Shown one piece after another: positions 17,921-29,392 of a DNA stretch of 32,130 nucleotides (positions are counted from its first letter, which is position 1; every line of letters starts with the position of its first letter). The notes below the pieces were generated by a model. It searched no databases and was not told the DNA's origin. It saw only the letters and a list, made by a program, of their open reading frames with translations. The position numbers and the translations under genes were made by a program. Origin of the DNA: Deinococcus gobiensis I-0 (GTDB lineage: Bacteria; Deinococcota; Deinococci; Deinococcales; Deinococcaceae); NCBI RefSeq assembly GCF_000252445.1, contig NC_017790.1, forward strand, positions 871,871 through 904,000, read 5' to 3'.

Positions 17921-18496
17921 ATGCCAGTATCACTTCAAAAAGGCGGCAACGTATCCCTTTCCAAGGAAGCTCCCGGCCTCACGGCCATCGTGATCGGACT
18001 GGGCTGGGACCCGCGCGCGACCGACGGGCAGGCCTTCGACCTCGACGGCAGCGTCTTCATGCTCGGGGCCAGCGGCCGCGTGCGCAGCGACAGCGACTTC
18101 ATCTTCTACAACAACAAGACCAGCAGTGACGGCAGCGTCAGCCACCAGGGCGACAACACGACCGGCCAGGGCGCGGGCGACGACGAGACGGTGGACGTGG
18201 ACTTCTCGCGTGTGCCGGCCGATGTGGACAAGATCGCCGTCTGCGTGACCATCCACGAGGCCGACACCCGCCGCCAGAGCTTCGGGCAGGTTTCCAAGGC
18301 CTATATCCGCGTGATGAACAAGGCGGGCGGCACCGAGATCGCGCGCTACGACCTCTCGGAAGACGCCAGCACCGACACCGCCATGATCTTCGGCGAGGTC
18401 TACCGCAACGGCAGCGACTGGAAGTTCCGTGCGGTCGGTCAGGGCTTCGCGGGCGGCCTCGCGCCGCTGGCCCGCAACTTCGGCGTCAACGTCTGA
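17921..18496 (+). CDS. terD: TerD-family stress protein
   Basis: 191 aa, one canonical TerD domain covering the whole protein: [16 protein letters not shown] at the start, FYNN at 62-65, the calcium-site signature [13 protein letters not shown] at 77-89, ARYDLSED, and the C-terminal [14 protein letters not shown]. TerD proteins bind calcium and belong to tellurite/oxidative-stress systems, acting as cytoplasmic or membrane-surface scaffolds; the biochemical function is not settled. The start ATG 17921 has GGAGGA at 17908-17913. First gene of a three-gene ter operon (147 bases to the next). The symbol is by family; TerE is nearly indistinguishable. Confidence 0.92.
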   Translation: MPVSLQKGGNVSLSKEAPGLTAIVIGLGWDPRATDGQAFDLDGSVFMLGASGRVRSDSDFIFYNNKTSSDGSVSHQGDNTTGQGAGDDETVDVDFSRVPADVDKIAVCVTIHEADTRRQSFGQVSKAYIRVMNKAGGTEIARYDLSEDASTDTAMIFGEVYRNGSDWKFRAVGQGFAGGLAPLARNFGVNV

Positions 18497-18643
18497 ATCG
18501 GGTTCCTGGGCGGTGGCCGGAAGGTTGAGATCGGCGCCCCCCGGTACGTTTCCCGGACCATCCGATTCTGGTTCCTGTGGCAGGGGGGGCACTCCGCTCC
18601 TCCTGCCTTTTCTTGCCGCCCCGCTCCGTTCCATGAGGACCCA

Positions 18644-19912
18644 ATGCAGACATTCCAGACCGGCCAGAAAAGCCCGCTCGCGGCCCTGACTCCGGCCACC
18701 CGCCTGAGCCTCAGCGCCCGCGTCACCGGCCCGGCGGCCGAATACGACCTCATTCTGTTCGGCCTGGACGAGGCGGGCCGTCTGAGCGACGACCGTTACA
18801 TGGTTTTCTATAACCAGCCGCGGAGTCCCGAGGGGGCCCTCTCGGTGCAGGGGAGTGGCAGCGAACGGGTCTTCGGTCTCGATCTCGCGGCCCTGCCTGC
18901 GGGCGTGCGCCGTCTGAGCCTCGCCGTGACCACCGATCAGGGTGATCTGAGTCAGATGCAGGCAGCCGACGTGACCCTGAGTGCGGACGGTGTCCCGTTG
19001 CTGACCTACCGCGTGACCGGCCGCGAGCTGAGCGGGGAAAAGGCGCTGATGTTGCTGGACGTGTATTTCAAGGACGTCTGGCGCGTCGGCGCGGTCGGGC
19101 AGGGCTTCGCCGGGGGACTGGACGCCCTCGTGCGGCATTTCGGCGGCGAGGTGGCGGACGCCCCGCCTGCGCCTGGACCGGCCGTGCCGACACCTGTCAG
19201 TCTCGCCAAGGAGCGCCAGCGCGTGCTGCTGGAAAAGGCCGAGCGCACGCAGCCCCAGCTCGTCAGTCTCATCAAGACGGCGAGTGTCAGTCTGGAAAAA
19301 CGGGGTCTGGGCGAGGCGCGCTACCGGGTCAACCTCGTGCTGGACATCAGCGCGAGCATGTACGACGAATACCGCAGCGGGGCGGTGCAGGCCCTCGCCG
19401 AGCGCGCCCTGGCCCTGGCGACCCGCCTGGACGACGACGGTGAGGTCGAGGTGTACCTGTTCGGCATCAAGGCCCACCGGGGCGGTCCGCTGTCGCTCGA
19501 CAACGTCGCGGGCTTCGTGGACCGGCTGGGGGTCCGCCTGGAGGGCGGCACGCACTACAGTCCGGTCATGACCCTGGTGCGTGAGGATGCCCGCGCCGCG
19601 CGCGCGGCCCTGCCCACGTTGGTGCTGTTCATCACCGACGGGGGCACCAGCAACCGTGACGCCGTGGTCCGTCAGATGACCGAAGCCTCACGTGAGCCGG
19701 TGTTCTGGAAATTCATGGGCATCGACCAGGGCGGTGTGGACTTCGATTTCCTGACCAAGCTCGACGACCTGCGCGGCCGGACCGTGGACAACGCCGATTT
19801 CTTCTGTCTGCCCTCGCCCATCCGCGTGCCCGACCCCCAGCTGTTCGAACTGCTGGTGAACGAACTCGACACCTGGCAGACTGCCGCGCGCCGCCAGGGC
19901 ATCCTGCGCTGA
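18644..19912 (+). CDS. TerD domain fused to a vWA domain (TerF-like)
   Basis: 422 aa. The N-terminal part (about 1-170) is a TerD-like domain recognisable by YMVFYNQ (52-58), [30 protein letters not shown] and overall spacing. It lacks the GDN..TG.G.GDDE calcium signature: the stretch after SPEGALSVQG reads SGSERVFGLDL. A Pro-rich linker and helix (about 171-225) lead to a TerF-type von Willebrand A domain with an intact MIDAS: DISAS at 234-238, Thr303 in GGTHYSP and ITDGG at 330-334. The vWA part should bind a divalent metal and a protein partner; the TerD part probably associates with the flanking TerD proteins. The start is ATG 18644, with GAGGA at 18635-18639. Confidence 0.9.
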   Translation: MQTFQTGQKSPLAALTPATRLSLSARVTGPAAEYDLILFGLDEAGRLSDDRYMVFYNQPRSPEGALSVQGSGSERVFGLDLAALPAGVRRLSLAVTTDQGDLSQMQAADVTLSADGVPLLTYRVTGRELSGEKALMLLDVYFKDVWRVGAVGQGFAGGLDALVRHFGGEVADAPPAPGPAVPTPVSLAKERQRVLLEKAERTQPQLVSLIKTASVSLEKRGLGEARYRVNLVLDISASMYDEYRSGAVQALAERALALATRLDDDGEVEVYLFGIKAHRGGPLSLDNVAGFVDRLGVRLEGGTHYSPVMTLVREDARAARAALPTLVLFITDGGTSNRDAVVRQMTEASREPVFWKFMGIDQGGVDFDFLTKLDDLRGRTVDNADFFCLPSPIRVPDPQLFELLVNELDTWQTAARRQGILR

Positions 19913-19922
19913 AGGAGTATTC

Positions 19923-20507
19923 ATGCCTATCTCGTTGCAAAAAGGCCAGCAGATTTCCCTCGCCAAGGAGGCCGGGCCGCGCCTGGGCGTCGTCCGCATG
20001 GGCCTGGGGTGGGACGTCATCAAGAAAAAGGGTTTCTTCGGCTTCGGCGCCGGCGAGCAGGCGGTGGACCTCGATGCCAATGCCCTGCTGTTCGACGCTT
20101 CGGGGCAACTCCGGGAGGCCGTGTGGTTCCGGCAGCTTCAGAGTGCCGACGGCACGGTGAGCCACAGCGGCGACAACCGCACCGGCCAGGGCAGCGGCGA
20201 CGACGAGACGATCACGGTCGATCTTTCCCGGCTTCCGTCGACCATCCAGACGGTCGTGTTCAGCGTGAACAACTACACCGGTCAGGACTTCGGACAGGTC
20301 CAGAACGCCTACTGTCGCCTGATCGATACGCAGGGAAACAAGGAGATTGCCCGCTACGACCTCTCGGCCCAGGGCAGCCACTCGGCCCTGATCCTGGCGA
20401 GCCTGCGCCGCAGCGGCAGCGACTGGACCATGACGGCCATCGGCGCGCCGTCGCGGGGCCGGACCTTCCAGGACAATCTGCCGGACATGCAGACCTACGT
20501 GTCCTGA
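19923..20507 (+). CDS. TerZ/TerD-family stress protein
   Basis: 194 aa, a single TerD domain of the TerZ-like branch: MPISLQKGQQISLAKE, a basic insert IKKKGFFGFG at about 33-42, VDLDANALLFD, the intact calcium signature GDNRTGQGSGDDE at 83-95, FGQVQNAYCRL, and a divergent C-terminus (WTMTAIGAPSRGRTFQDNLPDM) in place of the WKFRAVGQG ending of TerD. It starts 10 bases after the preceding stop, with AAGGAG at 19912-19917, so it is tightly linked to the vWA gene. Last gene of the operon, followed by an intrinsic terminator. Confidence 0.9.
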   Translation: MPISLQKGQQISLAKEAGPRLGVVRMGLGWDVIKKKGFFGFGAGEQAVDLDANALLFDASGQLREAVWFRQLQSADGTVSHSGDNRTGQGSGDDETITVDLSRLPSTIQTVVFSVNNYTGQDFGQVQNAYCRLIDTQGNKEIARYDLSAQGSHSALILASLRRSGSDWTMTAIGAPSRGRTFQDNLPDMQTYVS

Positions 20508-20527
20508 GTACCGATCGAGGAAAGGAT

Positions 20528-20553
20528 CGCCGGAACATTCCGGCGGTTTTTTT
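20528..20553 (+). terminator. Intrinsic terminator of the ter operon
   Basis: CGCCGGAA (20528-20535) and TTCCGGCG (20538-20545) form an 8-bp perfect stem, followed by G and seven Ts (20547-20553). It starts 20 bases after the last ter stop codon and is the only textbook rho-independent terminator in the window. Confidence 0.92.
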
Positions 20554-20565
20554 ATACGCTCTTTT

Positions 20566-21273
20566 CTAATGGAGGCGGCGACCGTAGGCGCGGGCGGCCT
20601 GCTTGGCGATCGTCTGTGCATCGTCGCTGTGTTCTGCGATCAGGGCGCGTAGCCGGGCGAGCTGGTCGGCGTTCAGGCGAACTCTTATGTCGCCGCCGAT
20701 GGCTTCCGGGCTCTGGCCAGTGAGGGCTTCGACGATTCCCAGAACGAAAGCTTCTTCGGTCGCGTCCCGGGTGCGGATGGTGCGCTCGGGATGGGTTTGC
20801 CGGAAGAGGATGTCCCGTGTCACTGTCTGGAAGCGCTGCGCCAGTGAGCCCCTGAGTCCCGGTGCAGTCAGTTCCTCGGCCCTGACCTGCGAGGCTGCCT
20901 GCCGGTAAAGTTCGGGAGTCGTGCCCTCGGTGTAGGCCCAGCCGTCGAGTCGGGCGGCGAGAAGTTTATCCAGGTCTAGGTGGGAGATCAGACGTTCCAA
21001 TTCACCTGGTGTGAGGTCTTCAGCATCGACCAGGGCGGTCAGGACCTTGTCGGGTTCGGTGTCCAGGCGGGCCAACCACAGAGCGGATTCGCGCCAGTGG
21101 TCCAGGAGGTCGAGGTCCTGCGAGACGGGCAGGCCGGCGTCCAGATCGTAGAAGGTCAGGTCATGGGTACGGAGGTGGGTGGTGAGCAGCCGGCCAGCGT
21201 TCTGCCGTTCGCCACCCAGACCCCCCCGATAGAGCTGTAACAGCTTCCGGCCCCGGGCGATAGCGTCGTTCAT
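20566..21273 (-). CDS. Hypothetical protein, 235 aa
   Basis: I cannot assign a function. The N-terminus (MNDAIARGRKLLQLYRGG...ERQNAGRLLTTHL) resembles the helical opening of DUF2786-type proteins, a tentative comparison. The rest is largely helical and acidic, with LTPGELERLISHLDLDKLL and a C-terminal ADQLARLRALIAEHSDDAQTIAKQAARAYGRR. No signal peptide, membrane helix or cysteine-rich site. Third-position GC looks lower than in neighbouring genes, which together with the adjacent AT-rich island may mean later acquisition. The start at ATG 21273 follows TACACT (21290-21285) by 11 bases, implying a very short leader. It is convergent with the ter operon terminator. Confidence 0.7.
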   Translation of the reverse strand: MNDAIARGRKLLQLYRGGLGGERQNAGRLLTTHLRTHDLTFYDLDAGLPVSQDLDLLDHWRESALWLARLDTEPDKVLTALVDAEDLTPGELERLISHLDLDKLLAARLDGWAYTEGTTPELYRQAASQVRAEELTAPGLRGSLAQRFQTVTRDILFRQTHPERTIRTRDATEEAFVLGIVEALTGQSPEAIGGDIRVRLNADQLARLRALIAEHSDDAQTIAKQAARAYGRRLH

Positions 21274-21332
21274 CGGTCGAGTTCAGTGTAGCTGGCGTCT
21301 GCTGCCCGGTTGCCCAATGAATCTGGTCTATC

Positions 21333-21354
21333 TGACCTAAATTTACTTAGGTCA
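21333..21354. promoter_or_regulatory. 22-bp operator-like palindrome
   Basis: Perfect 8-bp arms TGACCTAA (21333-21340) and TTAGGTCA (21347-21354) around ATTTAC. The size and symmetry are typical of a dimeric repressor site. A minus-strand TTGACC (21355-21350) overlaps one arm and could be the -35 of the 20566-21273 gene; a plus-strand GATAAT (21364-21369) lies just downstream. Confidence 0.45.
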
Positions 21355-21362
21355 ATCACCTT

Positions 21363-21634
21363 AGATAATAATCTTTATATGAAAAGAGTTCAGTTATCTT
21401 GTGAGATTGAAATTCTCGTCTGGGCTATCACTTTCGCTCGTCTGGGTTATTACTTTCAAATGGATGTAGGCACAGGCAAAGGCCTAAGCAGAAAGCTAGA
21501 GATTTAATAACAAACCAGGTTTATCCCCGAACGCTAAGTTAATGTGACCGAAATCAGCCCTTCGGTGTTTTTATATTCAAACCCTGAATGAAAGACTTAG
21601 AAAAATCTCTTCATATAAATTATTATAAACATAG
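21363..21634. repeat. AT-rich island bounded by imperfect inverted repeats
   Basis: The left end TTTATATGAA (21374-21383) is the exact reverse complement of TTCATATAAA (21610-21619). With 2-base gaps the match extends outward and inward to about 25 bases per side (TTATTAT and CTCT blocks also pair). The whole of 21300-21660 is far more AT-rich than the rest of the window. No protein gene is convincing here: a 65-codon ORF at 21310-21507 has no ribosome site or recognisable sequence. It could be a small non-autonomous element (MITE-like) or a pair of oppositely oriented promoter copies. Confidence 0.35.
21415..21458. repeat. Two tandem 22-bp repeats
   Basis: Units 21415-21436 and 21437-21458 both start CTCGTCTGGG and differ at 3 of 22 positions. 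They lie directly adjacent, two helical turns per unit, inside the AT-rich island. Possible tandem protein-binding sites or a small duplication. Confidence 0.4.
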
Positions 21635-21664
21635 ACCCAGTGAGAATCTGCTACTCTCACTCCA

Positions 21665-21771
21665 CCTGAGTCAGGGGAAGTCCGGTGAAGCTGTGCATAT
21701 GCACATCCAGTCCGGCGCTGTCGCGCAACGGTAATCGGAGGCCACCTCCGTCAGCCCGAATGCCTCTCAGG
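21665..21771 (+). ncRNA. Cobalamin riboswitch (aptamer)
   Basis: The conserved core is readable: GGGGAAGTCCGGTGAA, a GTGCATATGCAC hairpin, TCCGGCGCTGTCGCGCAACGG followed by TAA, a GGAGG/CCTCC hairpin, and a B12-box-like GTCAGCCCGAATGCCTCTC. The closing helix P1 pairs CCTGAG (21665-21670) with CTCAGG (21766-21771). It lies upstream of the cbi operon on the same strand, so adenosylcobalamin should lower operon expression. A 7-bp hairpin (GCCTGCG 21775-21781 with CGCAGGC 21788-21794) follows at once and may belong to the expression platform; it has no T-run, so control may be translational. Another 6-bp hairpin (21640-21660) precedes the aptamer. Confidence 0.88.
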
Positions 21772-21821
21772 GACGCCTGCGTCAACCCGCAGGCACCTCT
21801 CGCCATCAGAGGGCCATTCCT

Positions 21822-21896
21822 GAGCACAGCGCCGTTCATCTCCGATGCAAAGGTCAACCTGCTCCGGCCCCGGCTGGAACGGACCTTCCTGTGCTC
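21822..21896 (+). other. Structured leader segment between riboswitch and first ORF
   Basis: GAGCACAG (21822-21829) and CTGTGCTC (21889-21896) are exact reverse complements enclosing 59 bases, which themselves contain GGTC/GACC and CCGG/CCGG pairings. The 166 bases from the aptamer end to the leader ORF therefore look able to fold, but hold no recognised gene. Confidence 0.3.
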
Positions 21897-21937
21897 CCGT
21901 TTCCGGCCGCTTCCTTCCAAGCACGCCGGAGTTCTTC

Positions 21938-21997
21938 ATGGCTTCAGCCCATATCCGTACCGTCCCGGATCGTAGAGATCCGAGGAATATTCGATGA
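21938..21997 (+). CDS. Putative 19-codon leader peptide of the cbi operon
   Basis: ATG 21938 has a well-placed Shine-Dalgarno GGAG (21928-21931, 6-base spacing). The frame encodes a basic 19-residue peptide ([19 protein letters not shown]), and its TGA overlaps the cbiE ATG in an ATGA junction. A 6-bp hairpin (CGGATC 21966-21971 with GATCCG 21977-21982) lies inside it and touches the cbiE ribosome site (GAGGA, 21982-21986). A ribosome on the leader ORF would open that hairpin, so the ORF may couple riboswitch state to cbiE translation. The peptide shows no recognisable domain; its translation is inferred. Confidence 0.45.
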   Translation: MASAHIRTVPDRRDPRNIR

Positions 21998-22676
21998 TCG
22001 TCTGCATAGGCGCAGGCCCAGGCCATCTGGATTTTCTGACCCGCAAGGGAGCCGATCTGATCACAGAGGCCGACGTGGTGGCCGGTTTTGACGCCGTCGT
22101 CGACGTCGTCCGTCCCCTGATCCCGACAACAGCCCAGGTCGTTACGATGAGCTACCGCGATCAAGTCGCCCAACTTGCCGAAGTCGCCAGACTGCACCAT
22201 GCCGGAAAACGCTGCGCAGTCGTCTTCATGGGCGACATTCACTTCAGTGGTTTTCAATTCCTGGAGCGGGTCGAGACCGCCTGTAAACACCCGGTCGAGA
22301 CCGTTCCCGGCATCTCCAGCGCGCAGATGCTCGCCAGCAAGAGCCGGGTCTGCTTCGACGAGACCACCTTCCTGACCTTCCATCGCCGCGGCGACCTGAA
22401 CCCGTTCAAAACACATCTACGAGACGTCCTGGCCGCAGGCCGGAACGCGATCGTCATTCCACGTCCCTGGGACTTCATGCCGAAGGACGTCGCGGCCTAT
22501 CTGCTCGGCTGCGGCCTTCCGCCCGAGCACCGCGCCGAGGTATGGGAAAACCTGTCACGAACCGAAGCCGAATGGACCGGCGACCTCACGCAGCTGGCCG
22601 AACAAGACTTCTCCGACATGAGCATCCTCCTGGTACGGGCTCTGACACCGATGCCCACCGGCCTGGAGGGCGAAGC

Positions 22677-22680
<4 letters not shown>
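21994..22680 (+). CDS. cbiE: Cobalt-precorrin-7 (C5)-methyltransferase CbiE
   Basis: 228-aa SAM-dependent tetrapyrrole methylase: the N-terminal [23 protein letters not shown] is the SAM-binding loop of the family, [11 protein letters not shown] corresponds to the GDPxF region, and [14 protein letters not shown] to the PGISS loop. Motifs and length match CbiE, which methylates C5 of the corrin macrocycle. In many organisms CbiE is fused or adjacent to CbiT (C15 methylation and decarboxylation); neither is seen here, so CbiT must be encoded elsewhere or be missing. First enzyme gene behind the riboswitch, start ATG 21994 with GAGGA 7 bases upstream. Its stop overlaps the next GTG (GTGA). Confidence 0.88.
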
Positions 22681-24283
<1,603 letters not shown>

Positions 24284-24287
<4 letters not shown>

Positions 24288-25426
24288 GTCTCGCCTTCCA
24301 GATGACACCGGCCCGCTACGACCTTTCCCTGCCCGCCGACAACGGCCTGCGCCGGGGCTTTACGACCGGCAGCGCGGCGACGGCGGCATTCAAGGCCGCG
24401 CTGCTGCTGCTGGAACGCGGCCAGACGACGACCGAGGTGGACATCACCCTGCCGGGGGGCGAATTCGTGCTGGGCGTGCCGGTGCAGGGGGCCCGCCTGA
24501 CCGATGCCGGGGCCTACGCCGAGGTCGTCAAGGACGGCGGCGACGATCCCGACGCCACCCACGGCGCGACGATCTGGGTGTCGGTCGTGCGGCAGGCCAG
24601 CCCGGAGATGACCTTCCACGCGGGCGAGGGCGTGGGCACCGTCACCGCCCCCGGCATCCGCGTGCCGGTGGGCGAGGCCGCGATCAACCCCGGCCCGCGC
24701 GACATGATGCGGCAGGCGGCGCGGGAAGTGACGGGCCACACGGCCTATGCGGTGACCGTGGGCTGCGTGGACGGCGAGGCCATCGCCCGGCGGACCTTCA
24801 ATCCGCGCCTGGGCATCGTGGGCGGCATCAGCATTCTGGGCACGACCGGCATCGTCGAACCGATGAGCCTGGAGGCGTATATGGCCTCGGTCGAGGTCTA
24901 CGTGCGTGTGGCGGTGCATGGCCGCCCGGGCGCCGTTGTCCTAACCCCCGGCAAGCTGGGCCGCGACTATGCCCGCGAGACCCTGGGCGTGTCGGGCCCC
25001 GACATCGTGCAGATGAGCAATTTCGTGGGCGCCGCGCTGGACGCCCTGCAATCGGCACTCGTGGAAACGGGCCATCCGCTGCCCCTGCTGCTCGTCGCCG
25101 GACACCCCGGCAAGCTGGCGAAGGTCCTGAACGGCGACTGGAACACCCACAGCCAGTACAGCGGCATGGCGATGAACGCGGTGGCGCGGGTGGCGGCGGA
25201 GGTCGGCCTGGAGCCGGGTCCGGTGGCCGCCCTCGCCCAGGCGAACACGGTGGACGCCTGCGTAGAGCTGCTTGCCGCACACCCCAGAGGAACGGAGGTG
25301 TGGGCCGAGATCGCCCGCCGCATCGCCGGCACGCTCCAGGCCCGCGCCCCGGCGACCCGCCGCGTCCGGGTGGCCCTCTTCGCGCTGGACGGCACCGGAC
25401 TGGGCACGGCAGAGGTCGGGGCATGA
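24284..25426 (+). CDS. cbiD: Cobalt-precorrin-5B (C1)-methyltransferase CbiD
   Basis: 380 aa, the usual CbiD length. It methylates C1 of the ring after CbiG opens the lactone and is specific to the anaerobic (early cobalt) route, which identifies the pathway. Seen motifs: [19 protein letters not shown] near residue 23 (the CbiD signature GxTTGxxA), [28 protein letters not shown] and [15 protein letters not shown] start 24284 overlaps the previous stop (GTGA), and its TGA overlaps the next ATG (ATGA), so translation is coupled on both sides. Confidence 0.95.
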
Positions 25427-26190
25427 GCGGCGGCTTTACCGGCCTCGGCGTCGGCCCCGGCCCGGAAGGGCTGCTGCCGGTGGCGGCGCTGCGGGCACTC
25501 CAGGCGGCGGACGTGATCTACGCGCCGCGCTCGCGGGTTTCCGACTCGTCGGTGGCCCTGGACGCCCTGCGCGGCCTGGACTTCCCGCAGGACCGGGTGC
25601 AGGAGGTCGAATTCCTGATGGACGGCGACGATGCGCGGATCGGCGGGCACTACGCCGCCCTGGCCCGGGAAATCGCCGCGCGGGGCCGGGCGGGCGAACA
25701 GGTCGTCTACCTCACCATCGGGGACGCGATGACCTATTCCACGCTGGGCTATCTGGTGGCCGCGCTGCGCACCGAGGCCCCCGACCTGCCCACCCGCGTA
25801 CTGCCCGGCGTCACGAGCTACGCCACGGCGGCGGCCCTCACCGGATTCTCGCTGGGCGAGGGCAAGGAGCGCGTGCTCATCCTCCCCTGCCCGGACGATC
25901 TGGAAGCGCTGCGGGCCGACCTGCTGAGCCACGACGTCACCGTCCTGATGAAGGTCGGGCGGCGACTGCCGGGCGTACTGGCACTGCTCGACGACCTGGG
26001 CATCGCCCAACACTGCGCCCTCGCACACCGCCTGGGCCTGGGCGGCGAGGTGGTTCTGCCCAGCCTGAGCGCGGGCGTGCCGGACGCCGCGAAGCTGGGC
26101 TACCTGAGCGTGCTGCTGATCCGCCGCGGACCGCCACAGCGGTTCGGAACGAAAGACGCTGAAGCCGACGCCAGTCACGGGGCGCCCTGA
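25423..26190 (+). CDS. cbiL: Cobalt-precorrin-2 C20-methyltransferase CbiL
   Basis: 255 aa, tetrapyrrole methylase fold. GLGVGPGPEGLLPVAALRALQAADVIYAPRS is the SAM loop, VVYLTIGDAMTYSTLGYL is the GDPxxYST motif diagnostic of the C20 enzymes, and VLPGVTSYATAAA the PGVTS loop. It adds the methyl group at C20, directly after cobalt insertion by CbiX. The start ATG 25423 overlaps the CbiD stop. A 37-base gap follows before the next gene, the first non-overlapping junction of the operon. Confidence 0.92.
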   Translation: MSGGFTGLGVGPGPEGLLPVAALRALQAADVIYAPRSRVSDSSVALDALRGLDFPQDRVQEVEFLMDGDDARIGGHYAALAREIAARGRAGEQVVYLTIGDAMTYSTLGYLVAALRTEAPDLPTRVLPGVTSYATAAALTGFSLGEGKERVLILPCPDDLEALRADLLSHDVTVLMKVGRRLPGVLALLDDLGIAQHCALAHRLGLGGEVVLPSLSAGVPDAAKLGYLSVLLIRRGPPQRFGTKDAEADASHGAP

Positions 26191-26227
26191 TCCGCACCCC
26201 TGTGCAACCGCACCCAAAGGAGCTGTC

Positions 26228-27016
26228 ATGAACGTCTATTTCATCGGGGCCGGGCCTGGAGCGCCGGACCTCATCACCGTGCGGGGAGCGCGGCTGCTCG
26301 GGCAGTGCCGCCTCATCCTGTACGCCGGATCGCTGGTCCCGGAGGCCGTGCTGGAACACGCCGCCCCGGACGCCGAACGCTTCAACACTGCCGAGCTGAA
26401 CCTGGACGAGCAGGTGGCCCTGTACCGCCGCGCCCAGCGGGAAGGCCTGGACGTGGCCCGCGTGCACAGCGGCGACCCGGCCATCTACGGCGCGACCGCC
26501 GAGCAGATGCGGGCGCTGCGTGAGCTGGACATCCCCTACGAGATCGTACCCGGCGTGAGCAGCTTCACCGCCAGCGCCGCCGCCCTGGGCGCGGAGCTGA
26601 CCCGCCCGAACGTCACGCAGACGATCATCCTCACCCGGGTGTCAGGCCGCGCCAGCCCCGTCCCCGAGCGCGAAAACCTCGCCAGTCTCGCGGCGCACGG
26701 GGCCAGCCTGTGCGTCTTCCTGGGCGGCAACCAGCTCGCCGAGATCGTGGCCGAGCTGCGGACCGGCTACCCGGACGAGACCCCGGTGGCCCTGGTGCAG
26801 CGCGCCAGCCAACCCGAGGAGCGCCGACACGTCGCCACGCTGGGCACCCTGCTTGGTGGGGAGGGGCTGGACGGCATCCGTCCCAGCGAATGGGCACTGA
26901 CCACCATGCTGATCGTGAGCCCGGCGCTGGCGGACGTCGGAGAGGCGCAGGGCAGCCGCCTGTATGCGCCCGAGTACGCGCACCGTTTCCGGCGGGCCGT
27001 GAAGGAAGAAGGATGA
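26228..27016 (+). CDS. cbiF: Cobalt-precorrin-4 C11-methyltransferase CbiF
   Basis: 262 aa with an excellent match to CbiF/CobM: NVYFIGAGPGAPDLITVRGARLL, ILYAGSLVPEAVL, VHSGDPAIYGATAEQM, VPGVSSFTASAAALGAELTRP, TIILTRVSGR and CVFLGGNQL. It methylates C11 of the contracted ring using SAM. The start ATG 26228 has a strong AAAGGAG (26217-26223), in keeping with independent initiation after the 37-base gap. A 55-base gap follows before cbiG. Confidence 0.95.
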   Translation: MNVYFIGAGPGAPDLITVRGARLLGQCRLILYAGSLVPEAVLEHAAPDAERFNTAELNLDEQVALYRRAQREGLDVARVHSGDPAIYGATAEQMRALRELDIPYEIVPGVSSFTASAAALGAELTRPNVTQTIILTRVSGRASPVPERENLASLAAHGASLCVFLGGNQLAEIVAELRTGYPDETPVALVQRASQPEERRHVATLGTLLGGEGLDGIRPSEWALTTMLIVSPALADVGEAQGSRLYAPEYAHRFRRAVKEEG

Positions 27017-27071
27017 AGAATTACCCTGACACGAAGCCCCAGCCCTCCTGTCCGCGTGGGACGGGGCGCGC

Positions 27072-29388
<2,317 letters not shown>

Positions 29389-29392
<4 letters not shown>

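Noticed and set aside
21310..21507. 65-codon ORF in the AT-rich island
   Set aside because: No Shine-Dalgarno, no recognisable sequence, and it contains the tandem 22-bp repeat. The leader ORF at 21938 has much better start signals.
21685..21975. 96-codon ORF over the riboswitch
   Set aside because: It overlaps the conserved aptamer core, has no ribosome site, and shows composition without domain features.
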